A stretch of DNA of 37,319 nt from Chara braunii (taxonomy: Eukaryota; Streptophyta; Charophyceae; Charales; Characeae): NCBI GenBank assembly GCA_003427395.1, contig BFEA01000024.1, positions 5,219,244 through 5,256,562 on the forward strand, read 5' to 3'. Of this stretch, positions 19,326 to 29,650 are shown in pieces; within the stretch, counting starts at the first letter, position 1, and each line of letters opens with the position of its first letter. The notes under the pieces were generated by a model. That model worked only from the letters and a program-made list of their open reading frames with translations, had not been told where the DNA came from and made no database searches. The translations under genes and the position numbers were made by a program.

Positions 19326-20040
19326 CCACTGCAATCTTATGGAAACCTGTCTAGCTTAGTCATAGAATATACACAAACATAGGGCACTACTACGTTTCTC
19401 TTCTTTGGGCACATGACTAGGTTAGCCAGCCTAGTCGCCCTGAACTATTTAAGTATCCAAGTTATATATAATTGTCTGTACTTTGTCTTTTAAGATAACA
19501 TATGACTGAACCGATCATCTTAGATCAAGGTTCAACCTGTCCCTTCTTACCACAACTTTATTTTTAATTCATACTCTCTTCAGTTGGTGATAAGTTATAG
19601 TCAGACCATCCAATCTTATGGAAAAATGTCTGATTAACCTGTTCATAAATATAGTAGTATATAATATAAACAATTTCAACATTTTTGTTCCAGCATATGC
19701 GCAGCTCCAAACCAGACCACCCAATTTTATGGGAACCTGTCCAGTCCTTTGCCTGAATTTTTCCCTCAAAATAAACAATAGAGAGTCAGGGTCATCCAAT
19801 CTTATGAAACATGCCGAACTGTCCTTCAGAACTAATAAAATATATGAAAACTCAAAGAAACAAGGCAACCAAGCCATCCAATCTTATGAAAAAATGCTTA
19901 GTCCCTGAAAGTCAAACACATGCAGCCCTCGCCAGTCCCAGCAACCAGACCACCCAATCTTATGTCAACCTATCTGGTCCTTCAGGCAATCAAAAATAAA
20001 CATAGCACTGGGCCCTCCAATCTTATGGAGACTTTCCCAG
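19326..20040 (+). repeat. Hairpin array 2: motifs with CAATCTTATGG loops
   Basis: Collinear with array 1, but the loop consensus is CCATCCAATCTTATGGAAAC rather than CATTCAACTTAGAAACAAA. The loop word is present near 19332, 19611, 19723, 19797, 19879, 19955 and 20018. Pairing stems include TCAGAC/GTCTGA (19601/19628), AAGC/GCTT (19871/19896), ACCAGA/TCTGGT (19944/19973) and CTGGG/CCCAG (20008/20036). Two sites have lost the loop word but keep perfect stems: GACTAGG/CCTAGTC (19415/19430) and TGAACC/GGTTCA (19507/19529). Spacers align with array 1. Confidence 0.75.
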
Positions 20041-20534
20041 CCTTGGGTTGACCCAGTCAAACACATTCAATACAACCTTTCTCTCATCCAGATAGGGGTT
20101 ATAACCGGGTCTATAGAGGGAAAGCAATGCTTACCTCTCAATTCCCTGCCTCCAAAACTCCTCCTCAGTTCTTGCTGCGGTCCTACGGGTTGCAATCCCG
20201 CGTGCTGCCTTTCTCTCGTAACCAGGATTATACTTAGATTAAGAAAGATGGAGGGGAGGGGTTTCAAGCTCTCGAGATACATGAATGAGACAGACTCAAC
20301 TCGCAGGAGAGGGCCTTGCGATCTTCATGCGCCTGAGGGCCCCGCAATGGCGACCAAAATGCACAGTAGCTTGGTCAATCAGAAGTTAGACTGCTGACCG
20401 TTGACTTCCAGATGATCCTCCCGTTTGCAGCAATACCCCCTCTCTAAAGCCTCGTCACTACTTCAAGCCACGTCATCGGCCCCCTTCTAATCAAATACGG
20501 CAGTAGCACCATCTCTTAGTCAAGGTTCGTAGCT

Positions 20535-20595
20535 ATGCACCGAACCAGTCTTACCCACAACTCAAGGCAGTCGTTTAACCACTGGGCAACGCAAC
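20535..20595 (-). mobile_element. tRNA-like (SINE head) sequence
   Basis: On the minus strand GTTGCCCAGTGGTTA (plus 20576-20590) is a close A-box match and GGTTCGGTGC (plus 20537-20546) a B-box-like block, about 33 bases apart. Copy 1 of the long repeat has no counterpart, so this looks like an insertion into copy 2. A full cloverleaf was not apparent. A short SINE or tRNA-derived fragment is likely. Confidence 0.45.
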
Positions 20596-20599
20596 AATT

Positions 20600-21300
20600 A
20601 GTAGTGTGCAATCGGATGCCTAGACGCACGATATCACTAGTCCGCATAGCAGCATCCAAGGAATAATCAGCATGCACACACCACACCTGGAAACAGGTGC
20701 ACTGCTTGTAGGAGGGGGGGGAACAACCCTACTCTTCCTCAATACTCAATATCCTGAATATAGTTATACAATCTTCGTTAGCAGTGACCAGAGTACATAC
20801 AGATCACGATTATGCAGACCGCCATGTAGACTAGGTACATGCCCTCGCAACTTACTGACTCCCCAGTCTCTCTTGCTGCGTCTCCTTCCTTTTTGCTAGC
20901 ACTCTGGTTCCATTGCATCTGGTCGCCATGTTGGCCAGATACGAATAGCAGACAAAAGAGGCACGAATATGCCTTTTATTTAACAAAAATATCTTATTTT
21001 GCATAAATCGGGATACACGCCACATACTAGTAGCTGTAAAATCATCACGACTATCCAAATGGTAGGGACTCAGGAGCGCTGAAAGGAGGTACGAGAGAAC
21101 AGGATCGAATTCCATAGTGTAAAGTGCTCACACTAAAAACGTATATCGTTTAGCCTCGGGGCTACAGGCAGGATCGACCGGGTAGCCATGTGGCATGCAG
21201 TCATGAAGAGCAATGGCACAAGGTACCTCATGCCGGCATACTGAGTAAGTATTGAGCCATTATCCAAGGTGAGCTACTAAGCCGCTATAAGATCCGGCTT
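20600..21300. other. Part of long repeat copy 2 without gene
   Basis: The anchor near 20814 aligns with copy 1 at 14991. The rest is diverged and no coding region was recognised. Confidence 0.4.
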
Positions 21301-23600
21301 CTTCAAGTGCATGTGAGCTTTTCCTTCCTTTTCCAACCTCTCCTCATTGTCACCGTTGTCTCCCCATTCCACCTCGTCACATTCCTCAATCCCCTCGTCG
21401 CTGCACCCTTGCTTCGCCCAAACCTACGATCATCTCTCTCTCTTTTTCTCTCCCTCTCTCTCTCTGAGCAAACTTTCAACCTCTGCGCCTGCTGCCCCTG
21501 ACCCAGGGGTCGACAACCGTCTCAAAACTTCAAATGAATCTTCCGCTAAAACGAGGCTAGGTGCATCAACACCTTGCCACCTTCCTTCTCCCGGCGCAGC
21601 TTTTGATACTGACCCAGGGCGAATTACTAACGTTCAGTCGAATCCGACACTGCCATTATGCTCGCAATGCCTCAGAACTTTGGATCAGTATTTTCCTTCG
21701 CTCGACTTTATTGAGAATCGAGCGAGAACTTTGTTCTCTCACGTGCCATATCCACCTTCACAGCATCTCCACGCACACCTTTTCTTTCAAACTCACTTGC
21801 TACTTACTTTCTCCTCGAACTAACCGCAGATACGTGTTCGCCATCGCCATCCCCCAAAAACCCAGTCTAGCATCTTAGATTCTTAAAATCGGTCATGAAA
21901 TGACGGAGTTACCCAGATTTCACTCTCCCACTCCTTCACTTTCCGCTATCTTCCGCGCATCCTTTTTCTTTACTAACCTTTCTTCACACTAATCCTCATG
22001 CTAATCTGATGCCGGATTCGAGGTCGCCTGCCTCGAAAACCCCTAAATCGCTTCTTTCCTTAGAAAAATTCATTCACGAACGAGCGAGATATGCCCGTTT
22101 CTCCTTCACCTCGCCATCTCTGTCTTCACCTTCCCCATTCCTGACTTCACCTGGCGCGGTATCCCGTCCGGGTTCATCCCACCCTTTTTGGCACTAGCCG
22201 TCGCTCGTTGGCTCCGCTACCCGTCTCTTTCGCCGCTGCTAGCGCAGCACTTCGTAATTGGAGTAACCCAGTCCTATCGCCCGACAGCCCAGTCACTCCG
22301 CTCCTCATCCGACAGCGGCCGGCTCAACCGGCTTCTTTGACAATAGCAGTGGTCTCGAGATGACTCCGGAGGATAGCCGCTCGTTGTCAGCTCTATTAGT
22401 GTCTTGCCCCTATACCCAAGTTTGAGGAACGGTTTGCCGTAATAACGATGCGAATCCCTCTGGCCTGCTTTTTTCATGCTGGGTTGGCCACCTTTCGGGT
22501 CACCAACAGGCATGCCCACGCCCAGACTGTGGTACCGAGGGCGCGGGCCTGCTGTGGCATCCGCAGGCGGGCCCTGGTGCAGGTGTTAGTGATACTATTT
22601 AACCTAGAACTTTGAAACCCGAAGTGGTGAAGGGCTCCGTGACTGGCTGTGGTGCCCGGCCTGCGGCTCCTGTTGTTGCGCCCCGAACTATCCTGCCCGG
22701 GCACAACTCGCCATATTCCGGGTCCCAGCGGGCATGCTCACACCCAGAACTCCCTCGACAGAGGGCGGGCGGCGGACCACACACCCGCAACGACCTCCGC
22801 CATCTTCGCTGCTGCTTCCCACAACCCCACTCGGAATGTTCTCCAATTCCCTTCTGCTTTAGGCTATCGACGCTCTCCAAGTGGGAAGCGAGGAAAGCCA
22901 CGACCACGGGCCCCACCATTCTCCATACGTTGACCTCTTCGGTCCGTGTTTGAAGATAGGCAGGATAGAGAGATTTCGCCGGTACCCCGAACACAAAAGA
23001 ACCCGCAGGTTCAACATAGGAGGCACGTGCTCACGGTTCTCGACCGCCGTGACGGCCTCTAGATCCGGTGTCACATCCAAGTCAAGAAACGTCTGGCGCA
23101 TAAAAATAATAATAATACAATAATAAAAATATTTTAGAAACTTTTAATCGTCAGAATATGTCGAAACGAGGGAAAAGAAAAAACCAGCACCACTCCGACG
23201 CCGCCGACGATAAAACCAAGGGGATAGCCCCCATCGGGTCCCCCTTTGCACTACTCAGATACCCCCCCTTGCCGCCGCTTGATCTCGATCCATGAAGCTC
23301 TTTGATGAAAATCCGATACCGTAACCAATTGTGCTAGGCCTGAGGTTGGGTCTAGCATAACGGACACCTAAATAAACAGGACTACATGGCGCGCGAACCT
23401 ACTGATAACACTTCAAGGCCACCGCGTTGTCAATGTCGTTCTTCGACCGTACGCACAGGTCACAGGTAAGCGCATCAATCAAAAGACGAAAATCTTTTTA
23501 ATCCTAGTTTAATCAGAAAAAATAAACAAAATCAAGTTGGCGATCACGCCGGCTCTTCAGTCATCTATAAATAAAAATCATGCGCGCCTCAAACCCGAGC

Positions 23601-23912
23601 GCCCACACACTCTCTACTCTGGTCAACCTTCAGTCAATGTAAACCACAGACGCAACCGCGCCTCACGCGGTATACCTAAACTTTAAATCGAACTTGTTTT
23701 TTGTTGTTTGCAAAAACCAGGGCGGATACCCTTGTAAGGGTATTCACACCGACAATGCCCACACACTCTCTACTCTAGTCAACCATTCAGTCAGTGTAGC
23801 CAACACACACAGCCACGACTTGCGCGGTGTACTCAGCCTTTAAGCTAAACTTATTTTTTGTCACTTGCAAAAGTCAGGGCGAATACCCTTGTAAGGGTAT
23901 CCGCATCGACAA
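23601..23912 (+). repeat. 156-bp tandem repeat, two diverged units
   Basis: Units begin GCCCACACACTCTCTACTCT at 23601 and 23757. Each ends with a perfect small hairpin, ATACCCTT-GT-AAGGGTAT (23726-23743 and 23883-23900), preserved although the rest has diverged. They lie just after long repeat copy 2. Confidence 0.85.
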
Positions 23913-24055
23913 CGAGGTTGTTGGGTGGTTTGTACAGTCTGGTTTACTCGAGCCCGACAGAGCAAAGCTACAGACTATTTCATAGCTTAAGCCAATAGGT
24001 TAGGTCATTTGCATGATTTACATGAAGTCCTGTGTTGGATCCCATATTATGATTT

Positions 24056-24860
24056 AGGGTTGGTCATCCTCCTAGTACCTATTCAAGGGTTGAGGCTGGC
24101 ATAGCAGTTCCTTAGTACGGGATGTCAGGGGTGTTAGAATATACTGCACTTTACCGCGGGGCCGGAACGGGCTCCAGGGACATACGAGGGAACATAGGAT
24201 TGTCAGCTCTTACAGATTATCATACAACACAGGGTTAATAGATTCTCTAGGGTCAATACATAAAGTCCATGATACAGTCCATGATTCACGACTTAGGGTT
24301 GGCTATCCTTCTAGTACATAGCCTAGGGTTGAGGCTGGCATAACAGTTCCTTAGTATGGGATGTCAGGAGTGTTAGGAAATACCACACCTTACCGCGGAG
24401 CCGGAACGGGCTCCAGGGATATACGAGGGAACAAAGGATTACCAACTTTCTCTACCATCAACACAATAGAACATTGTAATACACACATGACTCAGGGTTG
24501 GCTATCCTTCGGGTACGTAGCATAGGGTTGAGGCTGGCATAGTAGTTCCTTAGTACAGGATGTCGAGGGTGTTATGAGACACTGCACCTTACCGCGGGGC
24601 CGGAACGGGCTCCAGGGATATACGAGGGAACGGACGATCCCCAACTCTCTACCATTAACACAATAAAACACTCTAGTAATACAACGTAAGGATAAGAGAT
24701 TCAAGTCATAACTCAAGTCTCAGGGTTGGCTATCCTCCTAGTATGTAGCATAAGGTTGAGGCAGGAATAGCAATTCCTTGGTACGGGATGTCGAGGGTGT
24801 TAAGAGATACTGCACCTTACCGCGGGGCCGGAATGGGCTCTAGGGACACACGAGGGAATG
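24056..24860 (+). repeat. Four-copy tandem array, ~200-240 bp period
   Basis: Cores start at 24056, 24295, 24494 and 24722 with AGGGTTGG. Each contains GTTGAGGC-GG-ATA, TTCCTT-GTA, GGATGTC, and a conserved GC-rich block TTACCGCGGGGCCGGAACGG with GGGACA/GGGATA and ACGAGGGAA. Core length is about 137 bases; linkers vary in length and sequence. Core conservation against diverged linkers suggests either recent expansion or constraint. There is no coding frame through the array. Confidence 0.9.
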
Positions 24861-25164
24861 GAGGATTCCCAGTTCTCTATAATACAACACAACTGTGCTA
24901 GAACCCTCATGAAGTCCTGTAGTAGCATGCTCATACCTAGCTCCCAAAGTCCTCGTGCAATCGGGCTTGCACGACGTCTGCTTCAACCAGGGCTGAACAG
25001 GGGGTAGGTCTCTCTGCTTAGCCCGGGTGCCTGCAACCGTTGTCTTGTCAGGTGACCCCGCCAAGATGGTAATGGGTGATGGTCCCAAGTGGTTAACACT
25101 AGGGCAGGACAGGGGGGTGGGGGTGCGCTAGGGCAAAAAAAATGAGAGGAAGGGTGGGTGGGGT

Positions 25165-25298
25165 CTTCAGAGGGGTTCAGCTGGACAACCAAGTGGTCGA
25201 GTATTGTGGGTAAATGTCATTGGTTTAATATCCCACCTCAACAACAACCTGGACTTTTAAGAAAAGAAAAGAAAAAAAAATTAAGAAAAAGAAAAAGA
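25165..25298 (+). mobile_element. tRNA-derived SINE-like element with A-rich tail
   Basis: GGTTCAGCTGG (A-box-like, 25174-25184) and GGTTTAATATCCC (B-box-like, 25222-25234) are about 40-50 bases apart. An A-rich tail with AAAAG repeats (about 25260-25298) follows, an arrangement typical of tRNA SINEs. No TSD was resolved. The B box departs from the consensus, so activity is doubtful. Confidence 0.45.
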
Positions 25299-25346
25299 GT
25301 AACATCTCTTACATACACTTGGAATTGGATGTATTTCTTAGAGCAT
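25299..25346 (+). repeat. Dispersed repeat matching 7430-7477
   Basis: GTAACATCTCTTACATACA, then GGAATTGGATG-ATTTCTTAGAGCAT. Both copies follow an A-rich stretch, suggesting a shared element junction. Confidence 0.75.
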
Positions 25347-26549
25347 GAGGCCATGCTACACCACCACTCGCAAAAGTTGAGGTACAGAGCTTCTACGAGG
25401 TTGACTCTTGAGGGGTCAGGTTTCCAATGCTAATGGCCATCCATGTTACTTTTTTCTAATGTTAATCATTAAGGCTAAGTTAGGTTTTTGGGTTTAATCT
25501 CAACAACGATTTCCTCGAAAGGTCTCCTTGTAGATTTGTCAGCCTAACCTTCATCATGATCCTCTTGCGTCCTCTAGGTCCACCGTAGGAGGGTCTAGTT
25601 ATCGGCGGGTATAATTCGAAGGCGAAAAATGAGAAGGACAGAATAAAAAAACTGCTACTGCAAGGATCTTTCAATTGAACGGACTGATCGGGGCAATGAA
25701 CTCTTGGGATTTTTTAAACCAGATTGATTGTTTATAATTCACTAGTTTGGATTTACAACGCTCACAAGTTTAAGAATATTGGTACAATAAAACAAGGACG
25801 AGCTGGTCAGTTTGAAACGTTAAGGAACTTTGATTCTTATACCCCAAATGTGCAAAAATATGCAGCGATCTCGAATACGTTGTGCGGAATATGGGACAAT
25901 TAGAACACTAAACTCACGTTGTGGATGAGTTTGGTTACGGTTTTAAAGGAGACGAGAGTAATTGGATGTCTGACTGAGTTATTCGAACCAGGTTTAAAAA
26001 TGATGTTTAGAAAGGAGAATTGTGTTTGAGAAAGACTTCATCGTGACTTTGTTGGAACGGACGAGAGAGGTGTAGTAAAAAGAAGAGAGAGCGGGTGGGG
26101 GGATTAGGGGCTTATTATGGAGGAGGGTCGGGTGACTCCATCAAATAAAGGGGCGAAAAGATTGAATTACGAGGCCCTAAAGCGTTAAAAATCAGGACCT
26201 TCAACAAAATCGTCTTTGGGGGTAGATCAATAACACGACATAAAAAAGGTTAGTCAAATAAAGTCATATTTTCGGTATTAAAAAAAAATCACAGTTTGGT
26301 ATCTCATTTTGACCTGTTACGGTTTTTGTTGCCATCTGTCACTAAGTAACTTTTCCAGGGTAGGTTGGGAGAACTACTTGTTCTGATAACTTTGATTTAT
26401 TTTGCATTAATTTTAGTTTATAGGGTAGCTACGAATGCTGGTTTGTTTCCTAAGTGATACACTTGGGTGCGACATCTAGTGATTGTAGTAAATTAAAAGA
26501 GATTGTTGAGAGTCGGTTTCTTCTTTTAGTTTGAGCAGCAAGACAAAAG
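25347..26549. other. Stretch with no recognised feature
   Basis: AT-rich DNA without recognisable genes, RNAs or repeats. Confidence 0.4.
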
Positions 26550-26935
26550 GCTCGAACGCGGTGCGTTTTTCATTGGCAACATCATGAATTCTTTACTATG
26601 AGATGTAACGTTCATGGATTCTTGAAATTTTGTATCAATCAATTATGATTTCGTATCAATTACCTTTTCAAACTCCTCACCTGTTATTGGCTTTGACCCT
26701 TGTTATGAGATATCGTGCCTTGACTATCTTGTTTTTTTTCTCAAGGGCCGAATACGGTGTGTTTCTCATTGGCAACATCATGAATTCTTTGCTATGAAAT
26801 GTAACATTCATGGATTCCTGAAATTTGTATCAATTAATTAAAATTTTGTATCAATTACCTTTTTAAACCTCTAACCTCTTGTTAGCTTGGACCCTTGTTA
26901 TAAGGTTTTGTACCTTGACTATTTCGCTTTCCTCC
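26550..26935 (+). repeat. 196-bp tandem duplication
   Basis: Both units (about 26550-26740 and 26746-26935) contain CATTGGCAACATCATGAATT, TTCATGGATTC-TGAAATTT, GTATCAATTACCTTTT and CCTTGACTAT. They are clearly diverged; not coding. Confidence 0.88.
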
Positions 26936-28131
26936 TCTTTTTTTTATGTTGCTTTCCTCCTCAGTAAATTCTAAAGGTAAAATTTTCCTTGAAATACACG
27001 ATCTTCAAGTTATGTCCCAAAGTAATCTTTCTTTTTATCGAGGTTTGCAGGTTCTAGGAGATTTGAGGGAAAAAAGGTTATTTTCCCTATAACTCATTTT
27101 TCTTACTCGTTACCGTGAGTATCTATCATTATTAGATTTCATCATTTCACTCTCCACCTTTATAAAAATAAGGTTCAGGGTTATTTGCATTCCTCTTGTT
27201 CACAACTATGTTGGGCACCCCTAAAGATTGTCCTTACTCCCCGTTTGCTAATAGGGTCATTTTCTTTCTTCATCTAACCTCGACCAGTGATACATGATCG
27301 CATCTAGTAAATTTGCACCATTCACCTTAGACATCCTAGTGCCAATAGTATTTTGATAGTGGGTTATTAAGCTAGAATATATACCAATACAAACTAATAG
27401 TTGCCACCGATTAGATTGTGCTTAAGCCTCCGATGTTTTTTGCCAACTCCAATTAGGTTGATACATCCTAGAAAATAGTCAAACTATTCAACATAAGAAA
27501 ATTTCATCGCTCATTTCAAACATATACCGATCCTTTGTCTCTCTCGTGTCGCCTCAACAAACCGATACTATGGCGAAGTGGCGGCTCAAAATCATAACAA
27601 CACTTGATACGATTCTCCCAGACCACAGGGCACCCTCTCTATGCTAGCAGCGTATGCCCCGTTAATAAACACCTTCGAATAGTCTAACTAGGAGGTTGAT
27701 CTCTGCACCACAACTGATATGGAGTTGATGACTAGGCTACACTAACCTGTCATAAATAGGCTATCAACTGTGCGTACCAGAGCTTGTCGGATTCTATCGA
27801 GTACCTCCTATGGTGTTCCATAGCTGAACAAGTTTGTGGATGTGGTTCACGTACGTATGTATGAACTTGTCATAAAAGTTTGTAGACCGTTTTGGTCTAT
27901 TATTGCTATCTCGCATAGGAGGTTCTCCTAAGCCATTATCTCTTAATGCATCCACAAATTTTTATGACGAACCAACTTCAATTTTTTATGTGTAAGGCAA
28001 TCCATTTGCCTTATAAACTTTAAACGACATCAAAGAATGCCATGACATATGTAACTAGTCGTGTTATGGTACCCCCAACAAAATTCTCCATAAAACCCTT
28101 GTCAAATCAAAGATTGCACTCTTCCAGGTGG
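26936..28131. other. Stretch with no recognised feature
   Basis: No coding region recognised. The T-rich patch near 26930-26948 is the only low-complexity feature. Confidence 0.4.
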
Positions 28132-28291
28132 ATCACTCAAGAGTACTACAAGGGGTGAGGCGACTTCTCTATTGGTAGGTCCAACCCATATAGAAAGTTA
28201 AACTCTTTATCATCACTCAAGAGTACTACAAGGGGTGAGGCGACTTCTCTATTGGTAGGTCCAACCCATATAGAAAGTTAAACTCTTTATC
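28132..28291 (+). repeat. Exact 80-bp tandem duplication
   Basis: 28132-28211 is repeated without a difference at 28212-28291 (starts ATCACTCAAGAGTACTACAA, ends AAACTCTTTATC). Exact identity points to a very recent duplication or to an assembly error, in contrast to the diverged repeats elsewhere. Confidence 0.97.
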
Positions 28292-28741
28292 GTGTGAAAC
28301 GGGGTTAGGGGTAGGTCATAGTGCAATGAACCCAGATCGTGGAAGACAGTCGTCAACAATGCAAGCCCAGATGAATGTCAACCAGCTTATGATTACCAAT
28401 AGTCACGTATCCAGACAGAATGAGATGAAATAATCATAGACAGACGAAGAGAGAGGAGGGAGATTAGACAAAGGAGAGGAAATGATTACAAGGCCCACTC
28501 CTACTTCGGGCTCCCTCCTCGATCACCATCTCAATAATCAATAGTCTGAACGAGTATCTGAAGTAACCTCACTGTGCCACGTGGCACGTCTAATAAGTCC
28601 CTCATCAACGCTGGAGCAATGTCGACATGAAGACAACAGGTACGTATCACGATCTCTCCACAGTCGCGATCTCCTCCTGAATGATGATCGCCATAACAGC
28701 AATACAAGTCCCGTAGCCTCACCTCGTCAGCAAACAGGAGA

Positions 28742-28957
28742 ACACGTGGCAGCAGCCATGTCAGCCAATGATACACGTGGCAGAAGCTACATCAGCGACA
28801 ACGCATGGCAGCTGCCACGTCAGCATGCCAAGAAGACAGGTGCAAGCCAGCCACCATGCCGGACCAGCAGAGTGTCGTCGAAGTCACAATGTCGGCATAA
28901 GCCAGCGTCCAGCCAGTATCGCAGCGTCGAGCCAGCGTCGCAGCGTCGAGCCAGCAT
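28742..28957 (+). repeat. Short tandem repeats, ~31-bp and 19-bp units
   Basis: CACGTGGCAGCAGCCATGTC-type units recur at 28742, 28773 and (degenerate) 28801; CACGTGGC words also occur at 28577. A 19-base unit, CAGCGTCGAGCCAG, recurs at 28903, 28922 and 28941. The frames through this region are Ser/Arg/Gln-rich by composition. CACGTG is a G-box-like word, but there is no evidence of a promoter. Confidence 0.75.
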
Positions 28958-29019
28958 TGAAGTCAACGCGTGAAGTCAGCATCAACGCAGACAGAATGAA
29001 TGAATCAAAGCCAGGGAGG

Positions 29020-29608
29020 TCAACGCTTAAGTAGTGTTGACTTGGGGTCTGGACCCCAGAGGCTACAACCTTTAGCCGTCCAGATCTTGATGCAAACGAA
29101 GGCCCAGATTGGCCTGAAACTGAATTCCCTTCAGCCTGGATGCTTGCCTGGGTACCTGTGCAAAACAAGTGAGTGTATCCAACCAAGGGCCTGAGCGTGG
29201 TACCTTTCATTATACAGTTGACTTTGACCCTTGACTTCCCTGGGTGCGGCGTTTGGTCACACAGCCAAACGCGACAAACTCAGGCCTGGGCGTGTCCTGG
29301 TCACATAACCCAGCGCAGACCAACTTTGGTCTCCGTTGCCTGGGGCTGAGTTCTGGCCCTAAACTACTTCTAAACAGGGTCACTGCAATAGGTGAAAAAT
29401 ATAATACATGAATATCACTTACATTACTGGTTCTACAAGTATATTCACCTTTTGACAAATATGTCATGTAATGTTTTTAAAAAAAATATTATGTTGACAA
29501 AGACAAAAGAATCTTAGGGGCATCCATAGTAAGAACAACACAAACTAAAACGATGTCATAAAATTGGATTGAATTTTAAGTCATATTAAATTTTCACCAT
29601 AGAACGGG
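29020..29608. other. Stretch with no gene
   Basis: Contains a GTCAAC/GTTGAC inverted word at 29019-29041 and a loose repetition of GTTTGGTCACACAGCC and CCTGGTCACATAACCC (29251 and 29297). Nothing further recognised. Confidence 0.4.
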
Positions 29609-29650
29609 GTCATAAAATCATCCTGGTGGGTCATAAAATCATCCTGGTGA
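29609..29650 (+). repeat. 21-bp tandem duplication
   Basis: GTCATAAAATCATCCTGGTG appears at 29609 and 29630, immediately before a C run. No function inferred. Confidence 0.9.

Larger units (their letters stand above)
19216..23512 (+). repeat. Long direct repeat, copy 2
   Basis: Diverged collinear copy of 13140-17843 (anchors listed there). It lacks the 15034 inverted repeat and the 42- and 47-bp duplications of copy 1, and contains a tRNA-like insertion at about 20535-20595. It ends near AATCTTTTTAATCCTAGTTTAAT at about 23490-23512; no RT frame follows it. The short C/T-rich microsatellite at 21436-21466 is copy-specific. Confidence 0.75.

Noticed and set aside
24056-24066. Telomere-like TTTAGGG
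   Set aside because: A single occurrence at the start of a tandem unit, with no telomeric array.
28581-28973. 130-codon Ser/Arg/Gln-rich frame
   Set aside because: It is produced by short GC-rich tandem repeats (31-bp and 19-bp units); no recognisable domain.
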